NCBI GenBank assembly: GCA_031769625.1
Contig: JAUIMM010000582.1
Location: forward strand, 282,501-346,500
Reading direction: 5' to 3'
Length of the DNA: 64,000 nucleotides
Origin: Taudactylus pleione
Taxonomy: Eukaryota; Chordata; Amphibia; Anura; Myobatrachidae
This document shows, piece after piece, positions 33,381 through 43,764 of the stretch. Both the position numbers and the translations under genes were made by a program. A model generated the notes under the pieces. It worked only from the letters and a program-made list of their open reading frames with translations. It was not told where the DNA came from and ran no database searches. Positions within the stretch are counted from its first letter, which is position 1. Every line of letters begins with the position of its first letter.

Positions 33381-34684
33381 TATACTAGTATGGGGACAGC
33401 GGGGCATTCCGGGAGAGTAAGGTAAGCAGGAGATTTCTGTGATACTAGTGTATGGGGACAGCAGGCCATTCCGGGAGAGACAGGTAAGCAGGAGATATCT
33501 GTGATACTAGTGTATGGGGACAGTGGGCCAGTCCAGGAGAGGAAGGTAAGTAGGAGATATCTGTGATATTAGTGTATGGGGACAGCGGGCCATTCCGGGA
33601 GAGGAAGGTAAGCAGGAGATATCTGTGATACTAGTGTATGAGGACAGCGGCCATTCCGGGAGAGGAAGGTAAGCAGGAGATATCTGTGATACTAGTGTAT
33701 GGGGACAGTGGGCCATTCCGGGAGAGGAAGGTAAACAGGAGATATCTGTGATACTAGTGTATGGGGACAGCAGGCCATTCCGGAGAGGAAGGTAAGCAGG
33801 AGATATCTGTGATACTAGTGTATGAGGACAGCGGCCATTCCAGGAGAGGAAGGTAAGCAGGAGATATCTGTGATACTAATGTATGGGGACTACGGGCCAT
33901 TCTAATAGAGAGAAAGGTAAGCAGGAGATATCTGTGATACTAGTGTATGGGGACAGCAGGCCATTCCGGGAGAGAAAGGTAAGTAGGAGATATCTGTGAT
34001 ACTAGTGTATGAGGACAGCGGCCATTCCGGCAGAGGAAGGTAAGCAGGAGATATCTGTGATACTAGTGTATGGGGACAGTGGGCCATTCCGGGAGAGAAA
34101 GGTAAGCAGGAGATATCTGTGATACTAGTGTATGGGGACAGCGGGCCATTCTAATAGAGAGAAAGGTAAGTAGGAGATATCTGTGATACTAGTGTATGAG
34201 GACAGCGGCCATTCCGGGAGAGGAAGGTAAGCAGGAGATATCTGTGATACTAGTGTATGGGGACAGCGGGCCATTCCGGGAGAGGAAGGTAAGCAGGAGA
34301 TATCTGTGATACTAGTGTATGAGGACAGCGGCCATTCCGGGAGAGGAAGGTAAACAGGAGATATCTGTGATACTAGTGTATGGGGACAGCGGCCATTCCG
34401 GGAGAGGAAGGTAAGCAGGAGATATCTTTGATACTAGTGTATGGGGATAGCGGCCATTCCAGGAGAGAAAGGTAAGCAGGAGATATCTGTGATACTAGTG
34501 TATGGGGACAGCGGGCCATTCCAGGAGAGGAAGGTAAACAGGAGATATCTGTGATACTAGTGTATGGGGACAGCGGCCATTCCGGGAGAGGAAGGTAAGC
34601 AGGAGATATCAGTGATACTAGTGTATGAGGACAGTGGGCCATTCCGAGAGAGAAAGGTAAGCAGGAGATATCAGTGATACTGCC
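33381..34684. repeat. About 60-bp minisatellite, about 21 copies
   Basis: Each unit contains AGATATCTGTGATACTAGTG, TATGGGGACAGCGGGCC and ATTCCGGGAGAGGAAGGTAA. Variants alternate TGGGG/TGAGG and CGGGCC/CGGCC. Each unit carries a consensus-like splice-donor string AGGTAAG. Minus-strand open frames up to 89 codons are periodicity artefacts. Confidence 0.94.
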
Positions 34685-35105
34685 ACCTGATAGCGAATTG
34701 TTTTTAAGATTGGCTTACTAACTTACAAAGCCCTACATGACCATGGCTCAAGGTACCTGAAGGAGCTTCTGATTCCTTACTGTCCCACTGGATTACTGCA
34801 ATCCGTTGAAGAAGGACTATTAACAGTACCAAGAATCTCCCGGAATTCGTCTGGGGGTTGAGCTTTCAGTTTTGTGATTCCAACCTTATGGAACTCACTT
34901 CCCCGCACAGTTCGAGAGGCCTCCACTCTAGAATCCTTCAAAAATAGACTCAAGACTCACCTCTTCTCCCAAGCATTTCACTAATTGTCCCTTGTTTAAG
35001 CACATTTTGTATTTTGTACTGTAAAGGCAAATGTAAAGCACTTTGAGTCCTTTAGGAGAAAAGCGCTATATAAATAAAATTATTATTATTATTATTATTA
35101 TTAAT
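34685..35105 (+). mobile_element. L2-like LINE 3' end (reverse transcriptase C-terminus and 3' tail)
   Basis: A decayed reading frame at 34880-34985 gives LWNSLP, then a SFKNRLKTHLFSQAF-type motif, the conserved C-terminal region after the reverse transcriptase of L2/CR1-type LINEs. It is followed by GCGCTATATAAATAAA and a TTA/ATT microsatellite (35079-35105), the typical L2 3' tail. It is 5'-truncated, as usual for LINE insertions, and starts at the edge of the 60-bp array. Confidence 0.85.
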
Positions 35106-35720
35106 ATTGTATGTTTATATATTATTAGTTGTTCTTTTTATATGTACATCATGCAAAGTTATAAAGTAATATTTTCATTATTCTTGTTTTTCTGAAACGT
35201 TACATATGCACAAAAGTTTCCTGTGATGATTTTATACATAAAAATGTAATTTTCCCAATATTTTCATACAATGTTATTTATTTTTAGTTGATAGAACGTT
35301 GCCTACATTCTAATTCCCAGCAAGACTGTTCCACCGGAAGGTTCGCCCTTTGCCGATTCTCACCAGCTTTGTGGCTCTCTCTCAAACCACACAAATAAAC
35401 AGCTTCAGGCAATTTGCTATCAGTCCGGCTTTACAGACCCAGTGGGAATAGGGGTGAGGACTGAGAATGGTTCCAGGAGGGTCATTTACTAGTGCAGTAA
35501 GTTGCAGAGATCCAGCACGTATTGGGTCTGACTCTTAGTTGACGCAGCTCGTTATATGGAGTTTTATCAAACTGCGCACGTGCGGAAGCGAATTTACACA
35601 TTTTTTTTTTGCGTATCTCCGGCTGATCCGGCCAGATCTGGGTGACATCAGTCTTTGAGTGAAATGGGCGATTGTGGGCCGGCAACTGAGCTGCAACGCT
35701 GTGGTGGTGCACGGCCGTTT
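35106..35720. other. Unique-looking A/T-rich sequence, no gene supported
   Basis: No repeat ends or domains recognised. The minus-strand 142-codon frame at 35482-35910 runs into element A5 and is not supported. Confidence 0.45.
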
Positions 35721-35723
35721 TGG

Positions 35724-36239
35724 GGGGGTCATTCAGACCCGCTCGTGAGCGGCAGTGCGCTCGCAAGCGGGTCGATGTTCCCCCACTGCGCATGCGCATG
35801 ACGGAGGGAGCTCCGTTGTGCGCATGCGCGAGACCCGGCGAGCGACGGGCTCTCCATCGCTCCGGGTCTCGCACCAAAGGGGGCGTGCTGTCGATGTTGA
35901 TTGACAGCACGCCCCCTTTGGTGGGCGTGCCTGCCAGACGGAGGCGTTCCCATGGGAACGCCTACCGTCTCAAGCCGGCCCCACTGACATCACTAGTGAT
36001 GTCAGTGGGAGTGATTTTGGCTCTGATAGAGCCAAAATCACTCCAGGGCTTGCGGCAGGGTTTCTGTCGCAAGCCCGATGGTCGCGATGGTCAAGACCAT
36101 TGCGACCATCATCATGGACGCTCGCTATAGCTGTGGGTGATAACCCACAGCTATCCATGAGGACGCTCCAAAAAAAGGTAGGAGGGCCCTGATTCAGAGC
36201 GAGCGCTCTGGTCAGAGCGTTCAGCTCTGAATCAGGCCC
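35724..36239 (+). mobile_element. Family A hairpin-chain element, copy A5 (best hairpin series)
   Basis: Exact TGG duplication (35721-35723, 36240-36242). Eleven inverted repeats follow one another with few bases between: about 35736-35773, 35787-35829, 35830-35871, 35879-35916, 35936-35970, 35981-36008, 36009-36043, 36046-36075, 36077-36110, 36115-36170 and 36185-36239. The sixth is a perfect 28-bp palindrome (half-site CCACTGACATCACT). The second is bounded by GCGCATGCGC at 35788-35797 and 35820-35829. No coding capacity. Probably PIF/Harbinger-like and non-autonomous. Confidence 0.92.
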
Positions 36240-36242
36240 TGG

Positions 36243-36982
36243 GTCCTCACACCCTATGGAAACTCACATTGGCATGAGAAAGAAGATCTGGCTTCCGTGG
36301 CTTCCCGCAAATACAATCACTTTGCATCAGAATCAGCCCCATTAAGTTACATTAATAAAAAATTGTCTGGATCGATTGGCGGTTTTATCTATCTCTGACA
36401 GTGCACCCGCCTTTTCCTGAATGACCATTGCACTCACTGGAATTCAGGTGCCCTCAGGACGTTGGCACGAGTCAGAAGTTTTGATGGATAATGAGTACAC
36501 AGATCCTCGCCATCTCATCCAGAATATCCGGAAGAATCTTTAACTTTTTGGAAGTTCTTCCAACCTCCCAGGAGAGAAGATCGCCCTCTCGATTTCTGCC
36601 CTATTTGGCTAGCGAAGGTGCAAATCTCATCATCAGGGCTCGAGCCCAGTGTCTAGTGATGCGAAACGCGTCATAAGACAGAACCCTAGTAGATACAGTA
36701 AAAAAAAACTGTACCCGGGATTATAGCCCACTCATGGGGTCTTGCAGCTTTTAGAATTTAAAGTTTTAAGGTTAATTTATATATATTTGTTTTAAATAGA
36801 GAAAAAAAAGTGTCCATACAATGCGTAGAAACAGGTCAGGTCAGGGACTGAAAAGGTTCTATGGGCACCAGCAGCTAAAATGAGAACACATCTTAGACTG
36901 TGCCCATAAATGGGGGCAAACTATAGGTGCATGGTGTCACAAACTAACATTAAGGCCTTCTGGTATTACACAATCAACAGGT
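36243..36982. other. Unassigned sequence, no gene supported
   Basis: Contains GCGAAACGCGTCATAAG at about 36661-36677, similar to GAAACGCGTTGG in element G, followed by an A/T-rich stretch. Possibly part of an interspersed repeat, but no ends are visible. Confidence 0.4.
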
Positions 36983-37150
36983 AATATTATTATTCTTTAT
37001 ATATATGGCGCCATAAAGTGTCCATAGCACCATACAGAGAAACAATAACATTGGAAACAATTACAATTAAAATACAATCTGGTAGATAAAAAAAGACAAA
37101 ACAGATAGAGATTAATAACACAGAAAACATTATAATAAAACACATTAGTC
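36983..37150 (-). mobile_element. Possible LINE 3' tail fragment
   Basis: Read on the minus strand it ends GGCGCCATATATATAAAG followed by AATAATA, resembling the L2/CR1-type 3' tail. There is no reverse transcriptase remnant, so the call is tentative. Confidence 0.35.
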
Positions 37151-37194
37151 CTATATGAGAAGGAAGTTGACATATCAAACGTTCAAAAAAGGAA

Positions 37195-37300
37195 AAGTGA
37201 AGTTGCCCATAACAACCAATCAGATCTTAGCTATCAATTATAAATACATTATATTAAATGATAGCTTGAAGCTGATTGGTTGCTATGGATCACTTCTCTA
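37195..37300. mobile_element. Family H-related MITE remnant
   Basis: GTTGCCCATAACAACCAATC at about 37202 and GCTGATTGGTTGCTATGG at about 37271 are the two arm cores of family H, with a shorter middle and decayed ends. Element F2 inserted next to it. Confidence 0.65.
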
Positions 37301-37308
37301 CCTGTCCT

Positions 37309-37642
37309 TAGGGATGGCCATGGATGGGTTAACCATCAGTGGTCACCAATGATGACACCATTGGTGGTTAACCTCGATGGTATGAAACTATCGACAAGTA
37401 ACCATCGATTACTCACCAGGCAGCAGGCCAATCAGAGGTGAGGGCCGGGCTTCACAGGATGCATTGGGGGTAGAGCTAGGCTCCATGTCCCAGCCCCAAG
37501 TAGAAAGAAAAAAATCATTGGGGACCTCTGTACCATCAATGGCGGAGAACTATTGGATCTCTGCCTTGAATGTCAAATCCATCTACCATCAGTGTTTAAC
37601 CATCGATGTTTGTTAACTATCGATGGTTGATGGCCATCGTTA
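37309..37642 (+). mobile_element. Family F hAT-like element with ATCGATGG motifs, copy F2
   Basis: Left end TAGGGATGGCCATGG and right end TGATGGCCATCGTTA. Flanks CCTGTCCT (37301-37308) and CCTGTCTT (37643-37650) differ at one base of eight, so an 8-bp hAT-type duplication is likely. The interior repeats AACCATCGAT / ATCGATGGTT motifs that form several hairpins. Confidence 0.78.
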
Positions 37643-38918
37643 CCTGTCTTCTTTAGAAGATTAGAAGGGCCAATACAATGTCTTCTGTAACCCTGGGAAT
37701 ATCCTATTTACATGATCTGAACTCAATAAAAGTGTTGATTAAAAAAAAAAAAAACTTTCTTTGTCCTATTGTTGAATAAGTTTTATATTTGTTTCATTTC
37801 CTTTCCTTTCGCGCTATGCCACCGTGCTAACAAGTGATAACTTTATTACAGCATTATCCTATTAATGAATGGCGACGAGGCCCGTCCTTTTAGCGCTTCT
37901 GAAAGAAAATGAAAGTTTATGACGCACCTCCGTTCAGGCCGACACACACAGCCCCCGGCCTGAGCTGCTAGGATCTCTGGACTGCAACTTATGGGAAAGA
38001 AAATAATGAGAAACGAAGGATTGTTGACAAAGCGCCAAGATTTTTGCCCAGGAATGAAATCCCAAACTAGCGAGGGCGTAACTGCAAAACAGTCAGGATC
38101 AGCTAACACTCCGTCCTAAATCTCCAGGATTTACACAGCACAATTCTGCATCTCTTCTCCGCACCGGAAAATGCTTCACCCCTCTTTGCTTCTCAGTCAC
38201 CATTCATTTTCCTGCAAAACAAAAAATTTCTTATATTTCCAGCGGGTCGCAGTCACAAGGCTGAATGAGCGTTATGGCCGTGGCACGTAGGTAAACAAAA
38301 AAGTTTTGGGGCCCTTCAGAGACGTACAGAATCATATATAATCGGTGGTAGCTGCTGGGGATAATACTCATTGCGCGGTGACCGGCTGACGCTCTCGATG
38401 CCTAATTAATCTTCCAATATTTGAATTGGTCAAGTCCTTAGGAGGAGTTGTAATTGACGTATAAATGCAGCTCTCCCTCATATGTACTAATTAGTGCCTT
38501 AGAACGATGTATCACAGGCCGCTTCTGAGGGAGGCAGCGTTATTGCTATAACAAGCATTTGTCGCTCCCAGTTTGCGGATCACAATATTATTTTGCTGCC
38601 TCAGTGATTCTGACAATTCTCCGCCCCATATTACTGGAAGCAGCCATATTGCGGAGTGAGACAATATTTCTGGAAATGCGACACATCGATCGGTTGCTGA
38701 GTACTCACAGATGATTGGAGAAACTGTAGGGATCTGTGCCATGTGTGCCCGTCTAAAGTGTTGGTTATGCCAGGGCCAAACCTCTGCCAGACCCGGCTAC
38801 ACCCCCGACAGACGTGACTTTATTTTCTTTCATGATATTACAGCAGTACTGAGAAAAATAACAGGACTGTTAGGGGGGGGGGGGTTCATATGGGTAGTAG
38901 GCTCCGCCCACACATTAT
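37643..38918. other. Unique-looking sequence, no gene supported
   Basis: A poly-A tract at 37740-37755, then low-repeat sequence. About 37850-38130 and 38330-38700 have balanced composition without repeat ends, and could include conserved non-coding DNA. A G run lies at about 38873-38884. Confidence 0.4.
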
Positions 38919-39704
38919 GGGCTTGATTTGGCGATGGCGATGGAGTTGAGCGATTTGTTTTGCCATCGCGCGTGCTCGATAATCCCCAAATACTCCTACA
39001 GCTCATTTGTTCTACAGAGTGTATGTAAGGCACAGTTAATATTGAGATGCACAGTACCAGAGAGGTCTATGGGAGCCGGGGGCACATGTACACCCCCCTG
39101 TCATGGGCCCCCTCCTCTCACCCCTTCTGGCCGGCTCCACGGCAGGATCAATAGATTCTGGGCACTAGAGTGTTACCAGAGTCTACTGCGTTTGAGCAGA
39201 TCGCGAGGGAAATGGCGGGGCCACCGCTGTCCCGGGTATTTCCTCACAGCGCATGTGCAAAATGCCGGAAAAATGGAGACGGCAGCCATTTTCCCTAGTT
39301 TTGAGCAGCTCTGAGAGACCCGATGCGTAACCTCGGAAAGGTAAGTTTTATATAATATGGGTGCAAGGTATTACCCATTATAAATACGCCCCAGATGGGA
39401 GCGTTGTGGGCGTGTCGCTGAAGTCTTTGAGCACATGGACGCGCAATCGTTCAGTTTGGAGGCCACACTCACATGGCAAATATGCACCTGGTGCAAATTT
39501 CAGTGGTGCGTCAGATGGCGACGTCTTAAGACACACCAGGTGGTACGTCAGCGTGTACAGAGGCTGGAAGTGGGCGCCCCAGTGCTTGCACAGTCAGACG
39601 CACGGATTGGACTCCAGGCTTTGGAGCGGCAGTTGCATAAAGTTGTAGACGTGCGACTGCCATTAAATGCAGCCCCATCTGCTTCCACCACTGAATCAGG
39701 CCCC
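38919..39704 (+). mobile_element. Family C element, copy C2, interrupted by a family E copy
   Basis: Left end GGGCTTGATTTGGCGATGG and right end CCACTGAATCAGGCCC; the flanking 3-bp duplication is not clear. GAGTTGAGCGATTTG ... GCGTGCTCGATAATCCCC after the left end matches the 921 and 24,662 segments. A reverse-oriented family E element lies inside. Confidence 0.65.
39040..39393 (-). mobile_element. Family E hAT-like element, copy E6, nested in C2
   Basis: On the minus strand it begins GGGGCGTATTTATAATGGG, then a GTGCACCC-like block. It contains AAAATGGC / GCCATTTT blocks and the ACAGCGCATGTGCAAAATG and CAGAGTCTACTGCG motifs of family E. The far end (near 39040) is not sharply defined. Confidence 0.7.
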
Positions 39705-40391
39705 TAAGTGCTTTTCTCACTTTACAGCTACATCAAAGAGTGAAAATGCCCAGAAAGCGGAACAAGCAGAGCCGGGCTATTCTGGCGTTTGTAAGTGTTA
39801 AGGATTAGAGAGCTGCCTCCTCTGCTTTATCTCATTCCTTTCTGCAGGGTGAGCCAATAACAGGCATGTCACATCCACTGGCTTTATTCTCCTCCTGTCA
39901 CACACACTTTACAGCCCTCTGCTCACAAAAACACATCCAGCTGTTCCATAGATCCTGGCCCGGCCTTAGAGGTCGCCAGACAGCACCTGGTCCTAAGGGT
40001 TTTGCTGTCGGAAGTGCCACCCTGGTCAGGCCTGGTTCAGTTATCTGTTTGGAGTGTGAGGACACCAAGGACTGGATATCAGAAATAATAACGGTAACAC
40101 GGTGGCATATTACGTCTTTAGAGAATAAACATATTGAACAGATACAGAAAAATTCTGCTGCACCAGAGAGAGCTGGATAGTTGCATCTGGGGAAGAAGAT
40201 AAATGAAGCCTGGATCAGGATCTTACGCCATACATAAAATACATACAGCATTGGCACTACTAACAGGCAAATCATTTCCTCTGACTACGCAATAGGATGT
40301 TGTATGATCTTCTTCAAACGCCGTGGCTGGACCTGGGTAGATGATGGCACTCAAGATATAATCCAATTGGCCCATGGCCTCTGGGCATTCT
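39705..40391. other. Unique-looking sequence, no gene supported
   Basis: A 104-codon plus frame and a 125-codon minus frame overlap at 39866-40275. Neither shows a domain, so neither is called. Confidence 0.45.
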
Positions 40392-40933
40392 GGCCCTCAT
40401 TCAGAGGCGGTCGGAGGATGCAAGCGGTCGCTCAGAATCTGGGCGGCCGCTTGCATCCTGACCGTCCACCTCTGTTTTGGTCTTTAGGCACACCCACAGC
40501 TCTAACGACCGCTAGGGTGATGGTCGTGATGGTCTTAGTCCATCGCGACCATCGTGGCTTACGACGAGACCCTAGGGTAGGGTCTCACTTGTCGTAAGCC
40601 CCGCAGAGCTTCTGGCTCTGTCAGAGCCGGAAGCTCTCCACTGACATCACTAGTGATGTCAGCGGGGCCTCCCCCAAACGGCAGGCGTTCCCATGGGAAC
40701 GCCTCCATTTGGGCTGCCACCCCCCCGGCCCGCCTTCCAAACGTGGCGAGCTGTCAATCAACATCAACAGCTCGCCCCCTTTGGACAGAGACCCGCTACA
40801 ACCGGCGCTGTCGGTCGTAGCGGGTCTCACGCAGGCGCACGAAGGAGCCGGCTCCCTCGTGCGCATGCGCACTGTACAAACATTGAGGCGGCCGTGCGGT
40901 CGTAGACCGTACGGCCGCCTCTGAATAAAGCCC
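40392..40933 (-). mobile_element. Family A hairpin-chain element, copy A6 (diverged)
   Basis: Exact TCT duplication (40389-40391, 40934-40936). The left end GGCCCTCATTCAGAGGCGG differs from other copies, and the end hairpin is a longer GGATGCAAGCGG / CCGCTTGCATCC stem. The remaining chain follows in minus order: GATGGTC stem, TTACGACGAGACCC / GGGTCTCACTTGTCGTAA, TGACATCACTAGTGATGTCA, GGCGTTCCCATGGGAACGCC and GAGCTGTCAATC stem. GTGCGCATGCGCAC lies near 40,859. A distinct subfamily. Confidence 0.85.
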
Positions 40934-40936
40934 TCT

Positions 40937-41374
40937 GTCCCAAAACAGCAAGGATGCCCAAGTAAGGTGCCAGCAAAACTGATTGGATGATTCTCAGACC
41001 TGGCTAGCTGGCCGCAGTATAATCTGGTTAGCTGTGCGGCAAAACCGGAACATCATCTTGGTGTTTTGGGCGAGTTTCTGTATTGGCTTATTAGGTGTCA
41101 CTTAGCCTGAACAGAGAGTTACAGCTAGATCCCCTTCCGTTGATGTCCCCTGATGCCATCAGTTACTGTCCAACGTCATTCCCTACCATCCACGCGGGCA
41201 TAGAGGGGGGATATAGTCTTGTGGCGAGCGAAACGAGCCGCCGAGCCCAAAGCATGGTGAGCGAACAACTTTCTTCTTGGTGGACAGTATGGGCAGAAAA
41301 CTGCACTTCCGCCCTCACTTACGTCACTTCCAGGTACAAAATCTGAAGGGGAAATATACCTTACCCTGAACAGA
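40937..41374. other. Unique-looking sequence, no gene supported
   Basis: No repeat ends or domains recognised. Confidence 0.45.
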
Positions 41375-41897
41375 GGGCCTGATTCAGACCCGGTCGCTCT
41401 GACAGAGCGCTCACTCTGAATCAGGGCCGGGCTTTTTTTTTGGAGCGGCGTCTTGCATAGCTGTGGTTGACCACCCACAGCTATAGCGAGGGGCCATGAC
41501 GATGGTCGCGATGGTCAAGACCATCGCGACCATCGGGCTTGTGACGAGACCCTTGTGGTAGGGTCTCGCCCATCGCAAGCCCCAGAGAGCTTTCGGCTCT
41601 AAAAGAGCCGGAAGCTCTCCACTGACATCACTCTTGATGTCAGTGGGGCCGCCCCCAAACGGCAAGCGTTCCCTCGGGCAGCCACCCCCCGGCCCGCCCA
41701 CCAAGCGGGGCGAGCTGTCACTCAACATTGACAGCTCGCCCCCTTTGGTGCTAGACCTGGAGCGACGGATTGCCCGTCGCTAGCCGGGTCTCACGCATGT
41801 GCACGACGGAGCCGGCTCTGTCGTGCGCATGCGCTGTGGGCCACCATCGACCCGGTTGCGAGCGTTCAGCGCTTGCGACCGGGTCTGAATCAGGCCC
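41375..41897 (-). mobile_element. Family A hairpin-chain element, copy A7
   Basis: Exact AGA duplication (41372-41374, 41898-41900). GGGCCTGATTCAGACCCGG to CCGGGTCTGAATCAGGCCC. The hairpin chain is in minus order with a TGACATCACTCTTGATGTCA near-palindrome and GAGCTGTCA / TGACAGCTC stem. The GGCGTTCC...GGAACGCC hairpin has lost one arm (about 41662-41680). A GCGCATGCGC palindrome lies near 41,826. Confidence 0.88.
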
Positions 41898-41900
41898 AGA

Positions 41901-42982
41901 GGCCACTGATGGAAGCCATCTATAATGAATGATAATTATGTATTGATAAGTTACCCGTGACATAAGCAAAGTAAAGCTGCAGCAGCTGTGGAACTACAAA
42001 TCCCAGCATGAACTGCAACATATGGCTTGTCTGTTGTAGAACTACCAGTCCAGACCCCCAATGGTCCTTATGTAGTTGGGAGAGTTCCTATTTGAAAACC
42101 TTAAAAAGGGTGGAGCTTCAACCACAAAGTAGGAGTGTTTTGGGCAGGGCATGGGTGGGGCTGACCATCTTTACCTTTAAACATTTTGGGAGTTATGGAA
42201 GCTATTTGAAAGTGCCCAGCCGTTCTTAGCCCCTCCCTCCCTTTAAATGCCACCCAAAGTTATCGTGCCCATCCTAGCGCTTTAGAAACTGCAAACCCCT
42301 ATAGGTGTGGCCATGTTCCCATTGCGATGTGTCCATCTACACACACACCAAATTAATTACTACAAAAGTTGGGAGATGGGCAACAGTGCCCCCAACAAAG
42401 ACATAAACACGGCGCTAGCCAGCCAGAAAATAACAGAGCCAGGATTAAATGGCCATTTATCACCGTCACATATATGTCAGAGGAGCTATTACAGCGCCTT
42501 TCTAAATAAATGTTTCCATAATTTGGCTGTAACTCTGCTGTAAATGCTGTGCTGCCAGCTGCAGGCCAGGAATACATCTCCGTAAAGGGATATTACTCAG
42601 GAGTGTGCAGGAATTCCCCCAGCTACATACCAGCATCAATCACATTCCTTACATCACTCCCATCCTCAAGGTGATAATAGAATCCAGCAGGAGGAAATTC
42701 TGGCAAGGAGGAGCCATGGAGCCCAGATCCCAACACTTCCCCCACCCTCAGGCTAAAGGAGCACTTACAGGGCAAAGGTTAAAAAGTTCAATGTGCTCTT
42801 GGGCCCACTTAGCAGTCTCATCCTCACTGAGTAAGGGTATAGGAGTGTAGGGAAAGGTAATGAAAGACAAGACTGCCATCTTGTGGTGCTTTACTGGTAA
42901 GACATGTAAATTCCCACTGAAGATTTCTCATTTTCACAAATGACACTCTCCACTTTAGCTGGATGAACTGCTGGCTGACACA
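41901..42982. other. Unassigned sequence, no gene supported
   Basis: ACTACAAATCCCAGCATG at 41993-42010 matches the known ZNF143/THAP11-type motif and is also a common fragment of vertebrate interspersed repeats. The rest has no clear repeat ends or coding signal. Confidence 0.4.
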
Positions 42983-43380
42983 CAGGGGCATATCTATACT
43001 GGCTGCAGGGTGTGCGGTGCACATGTGCCCCCAAGTCCAGGGGGGCCCCCCACACCCTGCATCCATATTATCTAAAAACTACCTATCCGAGCTCCCACGT
43101 CAGGTTGTCTCAGCGCTGCACAAAACGCCGTAAAATAGATGCCGCAGCCATTTTTTTTGGTGTTTTGCGCATGCGCAGTGAGGAAATAGCTGAGAAAATG
43201 GCGGCTGCGCCATTTACCCAGCGGTCTGCGCATGCGCAGTACACTCTGGGCACACCCTAGTGCCCAGAGTCTACTGATCCTGTAGTGGACGGCCAGCAGC
43301 GTCAGCCAGCTGCCGGCAAGAGAGGGGGGGGCCCCTGACAGGAAAGCACACGAACCCCCTCCTCTCTTAAGACGCCCCTG
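42983..43380 (+). mobile_element. Family E hAT-like element, copy E2
   Basis: CAGGGGCATATCTATACTGG to TAAGACGCCCCTG, with an exact 8-bp duplication CTGACACA (42975-42982, 43381-43388). It shares with E1 the GCAGGGTGTGCGGTGCAC block, paired AAAATGGC motifs, two TGCGCATGCGCAGT stretches and the CTGGGCAC / GTGCCCAG hairpin. Confidence 0.9.
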
Positions 43381-43764
43381 CTGACACATGGTGGTAACCA
43401 CAAGAAACAAGGAAAATAAACAATTCCTCCAGAGTCCACTGGGTCAGACCCGGGACAGCACTTTTCCTACTGTGGCACCGATCCGGGTTATTACTGGGTC
43501 AGCGCCGTACACACTGCACCCGTGTGCACTGGCAATCTTGAGGCGGCCCTTGGAGATGACATTTTCAAATGCCGATCTCCCCATGCTGGAAACGGGACTC
43601 GGGTACCTGTTTCCACTGAGCCCTACCCAGGTGCAAAGGCTGTTTTTATGTAACAAGTTACATGGACAGTATACTAAGGTGAAAAATCACTTCCTGCATG
43701 CATTTGTAATTTAGAAATCTGTATCTGCATCTGTAATTTATTTATAATCTATCTATCATTTAGT
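43381..43764. other. Unassigned sequence, no gene supported
   Basis: GGGTCAGACCCGGGACAGC near 43,442 resembles part of the MITE at 52040-52370. No complete element or gene is defined. Confidence 0.4.
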
